6,699 nucleotides of DNA from Christensenella sp. UBA3857 (GTDB lineage: Bacteria > Bacillota > Clostridia > Christensenellales > CAG-138). The translations under genes were made by a program, and so were the position numbers. Below are positions 1 through 5,760 of this stretch, one piece after another. Position 1 is the first letter of the stretch, and each line of letters begins with the position of its first letter. The notes beneath the pieces were generated by a model that was not told the DNA's origin, ran no database searches, and saw nothing but the letters and a program-made list of their open reading frames with translations. The DNA is taken from NCBI GenBank assembly GCA_002392505.1, contig DGHD01000007.1, forward strand, positions 13,296 through 19,994. Direction: 5' to 3'.

Positions 1-254
1 ACCTCGCCGCCGAAATCGGCGTGACCGGGAGTGTCGACGATATTGATGCGGTAATCCTTGTAATTGACGGCGGTGTTCTTCGAGAGGATGGTAATGCCGC
101 GCTCACGCTCGATATCGTTGGAGTCCATAACGCGGTCCTGCACCGCCTCGTTCGCGCGGAAAACGCCGCTCTGCCTCAAAAGCTGATCGACGAGGGTCGT
201 CTTGCCGTGATCAACGTGCGCGATTATCGCGATATTCCTTATCTTTTCGTTCAT
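1..254 (-). CDS. typA: GTPase TypA/BipA, N-terminal part (cut by window edge)
   Basis: Translation GTPase of the EF-G/LepA superfamily. It binds the 70S ribosome and is linked to ribosome assembly and to stress and cold adaptation; that role is known from the family. Only 84 complete codons are present and the gene runs off the left edge, whereas a full TypA is about 600 residues. The P-loop AHVDHGKTT (residues 12-20), the switch I element RERGITI (50-56) and the G3 motif DTPGH (74-78) are all intact. The stretch [17 protein letters not shown] followed by [17 protein letters not shown] is typical of TypA and separates it from EF-G and LepA. The ATG at 254 is preceded by GAAAGG (264-269) at a 9-base spacing. 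A promoter is visible 40-65 bases upstream, and the upstream exchanger gene is closed by a terminator, so typA appears to be transcribed on its own. Confidence 0.96.
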   Translation of the reverse strand, partial: MNEKIRNIAIIAHVDHGKTTLVDQLLRQSGVFRANEAVQDRVMDSNDIERERGITILSKNTAVNYKDYRINIVDTPGHADFGGE

Positions 255-290
255 ATTATCTTGCCTTTCAAAGTAAACTCACAAAAACAT

Positions 291-319
291 ATTTTACTCC
301 GAAAACAAAGCGTACACAA
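291..319 (-). promoter_or_regulatory. Sigma-A-type promoter of typA
   Basis: On the minus strand, a -35-like TTGTGT (314-319) stands exactly 17 bases from a -10 TAAAAT (291-296). The -10 differs from consensus at one base; the -35 matches only its first three. The predicted transcript starts near 284 and gives a leader of about 30 bases. The call rests on sequence match and position only. Confidence 0.6.
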
Positions 320-358
320 GAGTTTTTTGAAATTATATTATCGTTTTTTCCGACGGCG

Positions 359-390
359 CAAAAAGGCTTCCCCCGGGTGGGGGAAGCCTT
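359..390 (-). terminator. Intrinsic terminator after the cation exchanger gene
   Basis: A perfect 12-bp stem (363-374 with 379-390) closes a 4-base loop. On the minus strand it is followed by a run of five T (364-360, partly within the stem base). It begins 17 bases past the stop codon of the exchanger gene and lies upstream of the typA promoter, so it separates the two units. Confidence 0.85.
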
Positions 391-407
391 CGTTTTGCTT
401 TATCCCG

Positions 408-1436
408 TCAGACGGCGCTGCCTTTCGCAAGCGTCGCGACTATCATATAGGTTATGAACCCCGCGTATATCGCAAGGAGCAGTATGCCCTGCCAGCGCTT
501 GAGCTCTCCCTTGAAGAGGGGCGGTATCGTCAGTATGCCCATCACGGCGAGCATGACGGGTATATCGATGATGAGGGAGGAGTTCATCCCGGCGACGTTA
601 AGATCGGTCGGCACCGCGAAGGGCTTTATGGTCATCGCCATACCGGAAACGAGCACGAGGTTGAATATGTTCGCGCCGATTATATTGCCGAGCGAGAGCG
701 ACCCGTGCCCCTTTATGAGGGAGGTTATCGCGGTGACGAGCTCGGGCAGGCTCGTGCCGAGGGCGATAACGGTAAGCCCTATGACGGGCTTGGGGATATG
801 CATTTTCTCCGCGATTATCGAGCCGTTGTCGACGAGGAAATTCGCGCCGACGGCTATCAGCGCCGCGCCGAGCACGAGGAATATGATGCTCTTCCAGATG
901 GGGAGAATCTTTTCGACCTCCTCAACGTCCGCCTCGTCGGGGTGCTTCAGCGCGTGGATGACGGATATCACCATGTAGGCGACGAACAGCACGAGGAATA
1001 TGATACCGAGCGGTCTTGAAAAATAGCCCTTGAATTCCGCGACGCCAACGTATATGAACGCCACGATGAAGAAGCTCACGACGGGAATGATCAGCGCCTT
1101 TTTATTGACGAGCCCAGGCTTTATCGCAACTGTCAGCGCGGATATCAGCGCCGTGTTGCATATGATGGAGCCTATCGCGTTGCCGTATGCGAACGCGCTT
1201 TCGCCGGTCGCCGCGCTCATGGAGGAGACCATCACCTCGGGAAGCGTCGTGCCTATGGAAACGACCGTCGCGCCTATAAGGAGCTCCGGGATATGGAATT
1301 TCTTCGCTATGCCGACGGAGCCGTCGACGAACCAGTCGCCGCCCTTAATAAGCGCCGCGAGGCCGATAGCGAAGAGTATTAACGAGCCGATGATTCCGAA
1401 CCTGGCTAAAGCCCATTCTGAAACGAAAGTAAGCAT
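408..1436 (-). CDS. CaCA-family Na+/Ca2+ exchanger-like membrane protein (YrbG type)
   Basis: A cation/Ca2+ exchanger of the inner membrane, 342 residues and about ten membrane segments. It has the inverted two-fold architecture of the family. The alpha-1 repeat has GATVVSIGTTLPEVMVS (residues 55-71) and GNAIGSIICN (85-94); alpha-2 has GLTVIALGTSLPELVTA (220-236) and GNIIGANIFN (250-259). The two acidic ion ligands expected in the family are E67 and E232. A charged cytoplasmic loop (HPDEADVEEVEK, 165-176) divides the halves. The Ser of the usual GSN motif in alpha-2 is Ala255, so ion selectivity cannot be read from sequence. The frame is open upstream to 1508, but the promoter lies at 1471-1499, so translation must start downstream of it. 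Of the tandem ATGs at 1439 and 1436, the second sits 7 bases from AAAGGAG and is preferred; the first would add one Met. Transport of Ca2+ against Na+, H+ or K+ is inferred from the family. Confidence 0.93.
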   Translation of the reverse strand: MLTFVSEWALARFGIIGSLILFAIGLAALIKGGDWFVDGSVGIAKKFHIPELLIGATVVSIGTTLPEVMVSSMSAATGESAFAYGNAIGSIICNTALISALTVAIKPGLVNKKALIIPVVSFFIVAFIYVGVAEFKGYFSRPLGIIFLVLFVAYMVISVIHALKHPDEADVEEVEKILPIWKSIIFLVLGAALIAVGANFLVDNGSIIAEKMHIPKPVIGLTVIALGTSLPELVTAITSLIKGHGSLSLGNIIGANIFNLVLVSGMAMTIKPFAVPTDLNVAGMNSSLIIDIPVMLAVMGILTIPPLFKGELKRWQGILLLAIYAGFITYMIVATLAKGSAV

Positions 1437-1443
1437 CATCTGT

Positions 1444-1450
1444 CTCCTTT
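1444..1450 (-). promoter_or_regulatory. Ribosome binding site deciding the exchanger start
   Basis: AAAGGAG on the minus strand, 4 bases from the ATG at 1439 and 7 bases from the ATG at 1436. It excludes the longer reading from 1508, which has no such site and begins upstream of the promoter. Confidence 0.8.
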
Positions 1451-1470
1451 TTTCTGGATTTTTTCGAAAA

Positions 1471-1499
1471 ATTATAACATCCGCCAAAACCCGTGTCAA
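1471..1499 (-). promoter_or_regulatory. Fully consensus sigma-A promoter of the exchanger gene
   Basis: TTGACA (1494-1499) and TATAAT (1471-1476) on the minus strand, separated by exactly 17 bases: a 12/12 match with optimal spacing. Transcription should start near 1464, leaving a short leader of about 28 bases that includes AAAGGAG. Confidence 0.88.
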
Positions 1500-1576
1500 T
1501 CGCGTCAAGATAGCGTTTTTCGGGTTTTTTTAGCCGTAAAAAACGCAGGCGTTTACAGGAAAAATCGGCTCGGGTA

Positions 1577-1605
1577 TTCCCAATTCCCGTTTCGCGTGGT
1601 ATAAT
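1577..1605 (+). promoter_or_regulatory. Extended -10 promoter of galM
   Basis: TGG directly followed by TATAAT (1597-1605) forms an extended -10 element. The -35 region at 17-base spacing is TTCCCA (1577-1582), four of six matching, which fits the weak -35 often seen with extended -10 promoters. Only six bases separate the -10 box from the galM ATG, so the transcript should start at or next to the start codon. Confidence 0.75.
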
Positions 1606-1611
1606 GGCGTT

Positions 1612-2619
1612 ATGATAAATATATTTGAAACGGAATTCGGCTGTGCATTCGGGAGGAAAGCGCGGCGCTTCACGCTGTCCTCGCCGGCTATTTCCGTGTC
1701 CGTGACCGATCTCGGCGCCGCGATAACGGGCGTCACCGTGCCCGACAGATACGGTTCTCCGGTGAACGCCGTGCTCGGCTGCCCCTCCGCAGAGGGCTAT
1801 GCCGCGGGCTCCTCCTGTCTTGGCGCCACGGTCGGCAGATACGCAGGCAGGATCTCAAACGCCCGCTTCACGCTTGACGGCAGGGAGTACCGCCTTGTTG
1901 AAAACGACGGGCCCAATCACCTTCACGGCGTTTTCCCGAAGCGCTTTTTCGAGGCGGAGCCCATTGAAAACGGCGTCAGGATGAGCCTTTTGAGCCCGGC
2001 GGGGGAGGACGGCTTCCCCGGGGAGCTCGCCCTTGGCGTCAGCTACAGGCTGAACGGCGGCGTCCTCTCCATCGAATACGAAGCCGAAACGGACTCCGCG
2101 ACCGTGCTCAATATAACGAATCACAGCTATTTCGCGCTTGACGGCACGGGCAGCGTGAAGGATCACCTCATCCGCGTCCGCTCCGACCGCGTGCTCGAGC
2201 TCGGCGAAGGCATGATCCCCACCGGCAGGCTCGTTCCCGTTCGCGGCACGGCGCTCGATCTTACGGAGCCCAAACGGATCGGCGATGCGCTCGCCTCGCC
2301 GGAGCTCGCGCTTACGGGCGGGCTCGATCACAGCTTCCCGCTCGGCGGGGGAGGAGAGCTTACGCTTGCGGCGAGCCTTTATTCGCCCCTCTCCGGCATA
2401 GGTCTGCGGGTATCCACCACGCAGCCCTCGGTGCACGTCTACACGGGCAATTTCGTCGACCGTGACTCGGCTGGCGTATTCGGTAAATACGGCGGCGTCT
2501 GCTTCGAGACGCAGCATTTCCCGAACAGCCCGAACGAGCCCTCGTTCCCGGCGACCGTGCTGAGGAAGGGGGAGCGCTTCCGTGAGCTCACCGTGCTTGA
2601 GTTCGGCACGGAGCGCTGA
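1612..2619 (+). CDS. galM: Aldose 1-epimerase (galactose mutarotase)
   Basis: Interconverts the alpha and beta anomers of galactose, glucose and related aldoses in the cytoplasm, feeding the Leloir pathway. At 335 residues it has the usual length. Family signatures in order: GRYAGRISNARFTLDG (75-90, with the substrate-binding Arg76), NHLHG (102-106, His103), NITNHSYF (167-174, catalytic acid His171), PTG (203-205), GLDHSF (237-242, Asp239), YTGNF (277-281) and CFETQHFPNSPN (297-308, catalytic base Glu299). All catalytic positions known for the family are present. The frame has no other ATG, GTG or TTG upstream of 1612 before a stop at 1537. The N-terminus aligns with the expected first beta strand, so the start is well supported even though no ribosome binding site precedes it. 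No other gal genes adjoin it; it is a single-gene unit divergent from the exchanger. Confidence 0.95.
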   Translation: MINIFETEFGCAFGRKARRFTLSSPAISVSVTDLGAAITGVTVPDRYGSPVNAVLGCPSAEGYAAGSSCLGATVGRYAGRISNARFTLDGREYRLVENDGPNHLHGVFPKRFFEAEPIENGVRMSLLSPAGEDGFPGELALGVSYRLNGGVLSIEYEAETDSATVLNITNHSYFALDGTGSVKDHLIRVRSDRVLELGEGMIPTGRLVPVRGTALDLTEPKRIGDALASPELALTGGLDHSFPLGGGGELTLAASLYSPLSGIGLRVSTTQPSVHVYTGNFVDRDSAGVFGKYGGVCFETQHFPNSPNEPSFPATVLRKGERFRELTVLEFGTER

Positions 2620-2635
2620 CCGCGGCGTGTTTTTT
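2607..2635 (+). terminator. Possible weak terminator overlapping the galM stop codon
   Basis: CACG (2607-2610) can pair with CGTG (2626-2629). Inside, GCG can pair with CGC across a 2x2 internal loop. Six T (2630-2635) follow at once. The TGA stop of galM (2617-2619) lies in the loop. The stem is short and interrupted, so this is less certain than the other terminators here, but it is the only candidate before the next promoter. Confidence 0.4.
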
Positions 2636-2659
2636 CACCCCGATCATCCGTTTCGGCGC

Positions 2660-2687
2660 TTGACACTCCCGTCCGAAAAGGTATAAT
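2660..2687 (+). promoter_or_regulatory. Consensus sigma-A promoter of the dockerin gene
   Basis: TTGACA (2660-2665) and TATAAT (2682-2687) with a 16-base spacer: perfect hexamers, with spacing one base short of the optimum. The predicted start is near 2694, giving a leader of about 80 bases before the first ATG of the dockerin protein. Confidence 0.85.
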
Positions 2688-2691
2688 AAAT

Positions 2692-2775
2692 ATGTTAACC
2701 GACCGCCGGCGATAATCCGGCGAAGTCCAATCTCCGATCGGCATTACTGCCGGGAAAGGCGCCCGTTTCTCGGGC
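2692..2775 (+). promoter_or_regulatory. Structured 5' leader of the dockerin gene, class unknown
   Basis: Three hairpins follow one another. The first is a 6-bp stem CGCCGG/CCGGCG (2704-2709 with 2717-2722), extendable by GAC/GTC across a 2-base bulge. The second is a 5-bp stem CGGCA/TGCCG (2739-2743 with 2748-2752). The third is a 5-bp stem GCCCG/CGGGC (2761-2765 with 2771-2775) that ends immediately before the ATG at 2776. A Shine-Dalgarno-like GGGAAAGG (2752-2759) lies between the second and third hairpins. An ATG at 2692, right at the predicted transcript start, opens a 7-codon frame (MLTDRRR) that stops in the first hairpin loop. I compared it from memory with c-di-GMP, THF, fluoride and glycine riboswitches and found no match. 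It could be a cis-regulatory RNA or simply a structured leader. Confidence 0.45.
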
Positions 2776-4275
2776 ATGATTCGTATGAAACGCATAATCT
2801 CCTTCATCATGGCAACTGTCCTCATGCTTGCCGCAATGCCGGCGCTCGCCGTGCTCCCGCAGGCCTCTCGGGTGAGGACGACCCTTCTGGACTTAAGCAA
2901 TACCGCTTCGAGCGCTTCCTCCGCTGAGGAGGGCTGGGCGTTCGATCCGACCGGATATAACGGCAAGCCCCAGCTCACGCTCGATTCGTACGGCACTGCC
3001 GGTCAGCACGGCGCGCCGATAATCGTGCCGAAGGATACGCGCATACTCGTCAGCGGCGACTGCTATATCGACAACGCCTGCATGGGCGAAGCGCACGACG
3101 TTTTGAGCGGCTGTCCCGACGGGTATCTCATCATAGACGGCACGGGCACGCTCAATCTCTATGCCCAAAGCTATCTCGGCTGCTGCCTTACCCTTCCCAA
3201 CGGGGGAGAGAACGTCGACGCGGAGTACCTTTACATCAACAACGTCACCGTCAACTGCTACGGGACGGAACGCGATATGTACAACGTGATGACGAAGCTC
3301 AAGGCCTGCATCTATTCCAATCATAATATAGAGATCCATAACGCCGTGATCAACACCGATCAGGGCAAATGGGGCATAAAGGCGGAGGGCTTCACGCCGA
3401 TCGGCGGCACCACGGAGGACAACTGCAACGAGATATTGATCGATAACAGCGTCGTCAATATCCAGAACATGAACGACGCGGGCTATTATAATTACGCCCA
3501 CGGCATCTGGATCACCTACGGCAAGATCCGCATAACCGGAGCGAGCGACGTTACGATAAACGCCGGCTCCGAAAGCGTTTACAGCCGCCATTCCTTCACC
3601 GTCGACGGCGGCAGGGTGAAGATACTGTCAAGACCGCACGCCTCAACGGAGACGTATGCGCTCATCTACTGCAAATGCCTCATGCTCAAGGACGGGCTCG
3701 AAAGCTTCTACGTCGGCACGACGGCGATCTCCGGCGCGGACGTCCTGCGCGTCAGGGATGAGGGGACTTCCACTCTCGGCAGCGGTCTCACCGTGAGGAT
3801 CGGCTCCTTCGAGAACGGGAATTATATCAAGGGCACGGATCCCGATAACAACAATATGCCCGCGATCTACGTCACCCCGGACTCCGTGACGACGCATACC
3901 GTCCGTTTCTACGGCTTCGGCGGCGAGCTTTTATCGACCGTCGAGGTGCCTGACGGCGGCGCGGCGCAAGCGCCCGAGGCGGCGGCGAGCGTCACTGTCC
4001 CGAACGGTCTTTACCGTTTCCGCCGTTGGGATAAGCCGTTCGACAATATCACGGAGGATACCGACGTTTATGCCGAATACGGTCTCGTGGGCGACGTCAA
4101 CTGCGACGGCACGGTCGATATGCGCGACGTCACCGCCCTGAACGCCTACCTCGTGAACTGCGGCGAAGTAACGGAGCTCGGTCTCTTCAACGCCGACGTC
4201 AGCGAGACCGACGGCGTGACCGCATACGATTCCACGCTCATCGCCATGATATCGCTCGGGATTGCGCTCCCGTAA
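2776..4275 (+). CDS. Secreted beta-helix-like protein with C-terminal type I dockerin
   Basis: A 499-residue exported protein of unknown function. A signal peptide covers about residues 1-25 (KR, a hydrophobic core, cleavage after PALA). Residues 85-345 contain recurring beta-strand rungs such as YLYINNVTVNCYG, NIEIHNAVINT and EILIDNSVVNIQN, suggesting a right-handed parallel beta-helix like that of polysaccharide-active or adhesive proteins. This part has ten cysteines (96, 102, 113, 136, 137, 161, 178, 217, 299, 301). Residues 375-435 resemble an InlB/Flg_new-type beta-grasp repeat ending in WDKPFDNITEDTDVYAEY. A dockerin fills 439-497: the first calcium loop is canonical (D440, N442, D444, G445, D451); the second (D474-D485) has its Asp-Gly pair moved one position later. 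Dockerins bind cohesins; no cohesin is in view. No catalytic residues could be assigned. The ATG at 2785 is an equally plausible start (signal peptide MKRIISF); neither ATG has a normally spaced ribosome site. Confidence 0.9.
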   Translation: MIRMKRIISFIMATVLMLAAMPALAVLPQASRVRTTLLDLSNTASSASSAEEGWAFDPTGYNGKPQLTLDSYGTAGQHGAPIIVPKDTRILVSGDCYIDNACMGEAHDVLSGCPDGYLIIDGTGTLNLYAQSYLGCCLTLPNGGENVDAEYLYINNVTVNCYGTERDMYNVMTKLKACIYSNHNIEIHNAVINTDQGKWGIKAEGFTPIGGTTEDNCNEILIDNSVVNIQNMNDAGYYNYAHGIWITYGKIRITGASDVTINAGSESVYSRHSFTVDGGRVKILSRPHASTETYALIYCKCLMLKDGLESFYVGTTAISGADVLRVRDEGTSTLGSGLTVRIGSFENGNYIKGTDPDNNNMPAIYVTPDSVTTHTVRFYGFGGELLSTVEVPDGGAAQAPEAAASVTVPNGLYRFRRWDKPFDNITEDTDVYAEYGLVGDVNCDGTVDMRDVTALNAYLVNCGEVTELGLFNADVSETDGVTAYDSTLIAMISLGIALP

Positions 4276-4287
4276 CTCAAACAAAAC

Positions 4288-4321
4288 AATGCCGCAGGGC
4301 TGTACCCTGCGGCATTTTCTT
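4288..4321. terminator. Bidirectional intrinsic terminator between convergent genes
   Basis: A perfect 12-bp stem (4288-4299 with 4305-4316) with a 5-base loop. On the plus strand it runs into TTTTCTT. On the minus strand it is followed by GTTTTGT. It lies 12 bases after the dockerin stop and 11 bases past the stop of the convergent DUF4234 gene, so it can serve both. Confidence 0.85.
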
Positions 4322-4332
4322 ATGCAATAAAC

Positions 4333-4692
4333 TTATTGGGCGCCGTCCGTTTCGGAGACGAGCGAGTTGAAATCATGCTGCATGATCGCCATGCAGACGA
4401 TCTCCAGCTCGAAGATCGAAAGCAGAAGATAGGCGATCTCGTTTCCGGAGGCGGAATACCCGTGAGAAGCGAACTCGTTTTTGACGGTCCTGCCGCGGGT
4501 GAACCACCAATAGATCGGATAGATCGGGAGAAGCACGAAGCACAGCACTTCGCCGACACAGCCCGAATCGTCGCCTTTTATCGCGCGGACGTTCTTTACG
4601 AGCAGGTATTTCCAATAGATGTAATAGATCCCGAACGTGACGATCGACAGTATTATAGAGACCGCGATATTTCTTTTGTAGATATTGATCAT
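4333..4692 (-). CDS. DUF4234-like small membrane protein
   Basis: A 119-residue membrane protein of unknown function. The opening RNIAVSIILSIVTFGIYYIYW (split here as residues 7-16 and 17-27) has the Thr-x-Gly-Ile-Tyr-x-Ile-Tyr-Trp pattern that marks DUF4234. A second hydrophobic span (about 46-64) ends in PIYPIYWWF, and a third (about 86-104) precedes QHDFNSLV, which resembles the conserved C-terminal Gln-x-x-x-Asn segment. The frame is open upstream to 4737. However, the ATG at 4692 has GGAAAGGA (4702-4709) 9 bases before it, and the upstream extension would overlap the preceding stop codon and is charged and non-hydrophobic. It is second in an operon, 41 bases after the phosphatase gene, with no promoter of its own visible. 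Co-transcription suggests an envelope-related role, but this is inference. Confidence 0.8.
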   Translation of the reverse strand: MINIYKRNIAVSIILSIVTFGIYYIYWKYLLVKNVRAIKGDDSGCVGEVLCFVLLPIYPIYWWFTRGRTVKNEFASHGYSASGNEIAYLLLSIFELEIVCMAIMQHDFNSLVSETDGAQ

Positions 4693-4733
4693 ATTACGGC
4701 GTCCTTTCCCAAAACACGCATCCCGCGGCGATA

Positions 4734-5720
4734 TCATTCAGCGGGGGTTTCTTTCTCCCAAACGACCTGCTCGGGCTTTTTCCGGTGCGTCCCGGAGAAC
4801 ACCCTGAACAGCAGGGGATATACGGCGAGCCCGACGAATATCATAACGAAATACCTTACGCAGTCGGTCAGCGGCGAGGAGCTTATCAGCGCGAGCAGGG
4901 GCTTAAGACCTATCCTCAGCCCCATAACGATCGCAAAGCCGAGCGCGACCTTTATTATCTGCATCCACCAAACCGCCTTCGTCTCGAATTTGACGAACCG
5001 CTTTTCGATATAGCCTCCCGCAAACAGACCGAAGGACGATCCGAACAGCACGCACGCGTTCTTAACGGTCTCAACGTCATCGGAAGCGGGGTCGCGCGTC
5101 AGCATGATATAGACGATCAGCCCGAGGGAAAGCGCCGAGGCAACGCCGGTCGCTATCGTGTAGGGACCTGCGTCGTCGCCGAAGCGGTTGAAATACAGCT
5201 CGCACAGCGCGATGACGAGCACGCCGGTGAACAGCGAAACGCCCACGTCAAGCAGCGTATGCACGCCGAGATACATCCGCGAGAAGCCGACGAGGAGCAC
5301 GAGCACCACGGCGACTATGTAAGCCCACGCTTTTTTGATCCGCTGAGCAAGACCGCCGTAAAGGAGCACCGCCGACTGCGTATGCCCGGAGGGGAACGAC
5401 CATCCGCTCGCGCCTTCCCTTGCGGATTCGACGATCCTGAATTCGGGATCGATCACCCAGGGACGCGGGATCATGAATATCGCTTTAAGCAGCTGGTTGA
5501 TGAACAGACCCGACATGAACATGTAGAGGAATCGGTACCCGTATTTCTTATCCACGCACCAGAGCACTATCATGCCTATGACGATGAACGCCGTCTCCTG
5601 TCCGAGCCACGTCACGCCGGACATTACGCCGTCGAGAAAGGGCGTGCGTATGCCCGCGATGGAGCGGAGCATATCCATCATCCAATTGAAAAAACCGCTG
5701 TTTGTAATGACTTCGGTCAT
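4734..5720 (-). CDS. PAP2-family membrane lipid phosphatase
   Basis: An integral membrane phosphatase of the PAP2/type 2 phosphatidic acid phosphatase superfamily, 328 residues. All three catalytic motifs are intact: KAIFMIPRP (Lys79, Arg86, Pro87), PSGH (110-113, His113) and SRMYLGVHTLLD (147-158, with Arg148, nucleophile His154 and Asp158). The catalytic domain occupies about residues 30-175. Four further hydrophobic spans follow (about 190-310), making the protein longer than minimal undecaprenyl-diphosphatases. The tail (about 311-328) is charged and cytoplasmic-looking. The substrate could be undecaprenyl diphosphate, phosphatidylglycerol phosphate or another lipid phosphate; sequence alone does not decide. 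The ATG at 5720 has GGGGG 7 bases upstream. A TTG at 5747 would add nine residues, but it sits within 4 bases of the promoter -10 box and is rejected. First gene of a two-gene operon with the DUF4234 protein. Confidence 0.92.
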   Translation of the reverse strand: MTEVITNSGFFNWMMDMLRSIAGIRTPFLDGVMSGVTWLGQETAFIVIGMIVLWCVDKKYGYRFLYMFMSGLFINQLLKAIFMIPRPWVIDPEFRIVESAREGASGWSFPSGHTQSAVLLYGGLAQRIKKAWAYIVAVVLVLLVGFSRMYLGVHTLLDVGVSLFTGVLVIALCELYFNRFGDDAGPYTIATGVASALSLGLIVYIMLTRDPASDDVETVKNACVLFGSSFGLFAGGYIEKRFVKFETKAVWWMQIIKVALGFAIVMGLRIGLKPLLALISSSPLTDCVRYFVMIFVGLAVYPLLFRVFSGTHRKKPEQVVWEKETPAE

Positions 5721-5747
5721 AATTTTACCCCCAATGAGTTTTCTCAA

Positions 5748-5760
5748 GTGATTCTATCAC
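5748..5760. promoter_or_regulatory. Small inverted repeat over the PAP2 operon -10 box
   Basis: GTGAT (5748-5752) and ATCAC (5756-5760) form a perfect inverted repeat around a 3-base centre and cover the -10 hexamer. The position suits an operator, but each arm is only five bases and could arise by chance. Confidence 0.3.

Noticed and set aside
21..1019. Long plus-strand open frame of 332 codons opposite typA and the exchanger gene
   Set aside because: It lies antisense to two clearly recognisable genes and runs through both promoter and terminator between them. Its translation is a charged, low-complexity His/Arg/Asp/Glu mix typical of the complement of GC-rich coding DNA.
1437..1508. Longer N-terminus of the exchanger beginning at 1508
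   Set aside because: The consensus promoter at 1471-1499 lies inside this extension, so the transcript could not contain it. The AAAGGAG site is placed for the ATGs at 1439 and 1436.
1513..1554. Intrinsic terminator on either strand
   Set aside because: No gene ends here on either strand; the flanking genes both start and point away. The short stem and T runs are better described as a palindromic block.
1604..1615. Mini-frame ATG-GCG-TTA-TGA whose stop overlaps the galM ATG, as in translational coupling
   Set aside because: Its ATG lies within and just past the -10 box, upstream of the expected transcript start, so it should not be in the mRNA.
1855..2517. Minus-strand open frame of 220 codons inside galM
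   Set aside because: Complete overlap with galM, whose catalytic motifs are intact; the translation shows no family features and no ribosome site.
2704..2775. Known riboswitch (c-di-GMP-I, THF, fluoride, glycine) or self-cleaving ribozyme in the dockerin leader
   Set aside because: None of the conserved cores that I can recall, for example the c-di-GMP-I GCAAA segments or the hammerhead CUGAUGA with GAAA, is present. A model search could not be run, so only a generic structured leader is claimed.
2893..3591. Minus-strand open frame of 232 codons inside the dockerin gene
   Set aside because: Antisense to a coherent signal-peptide-to-dockerin protein; the translation is a valine, alanine and arginine-rich shadow without motifs.
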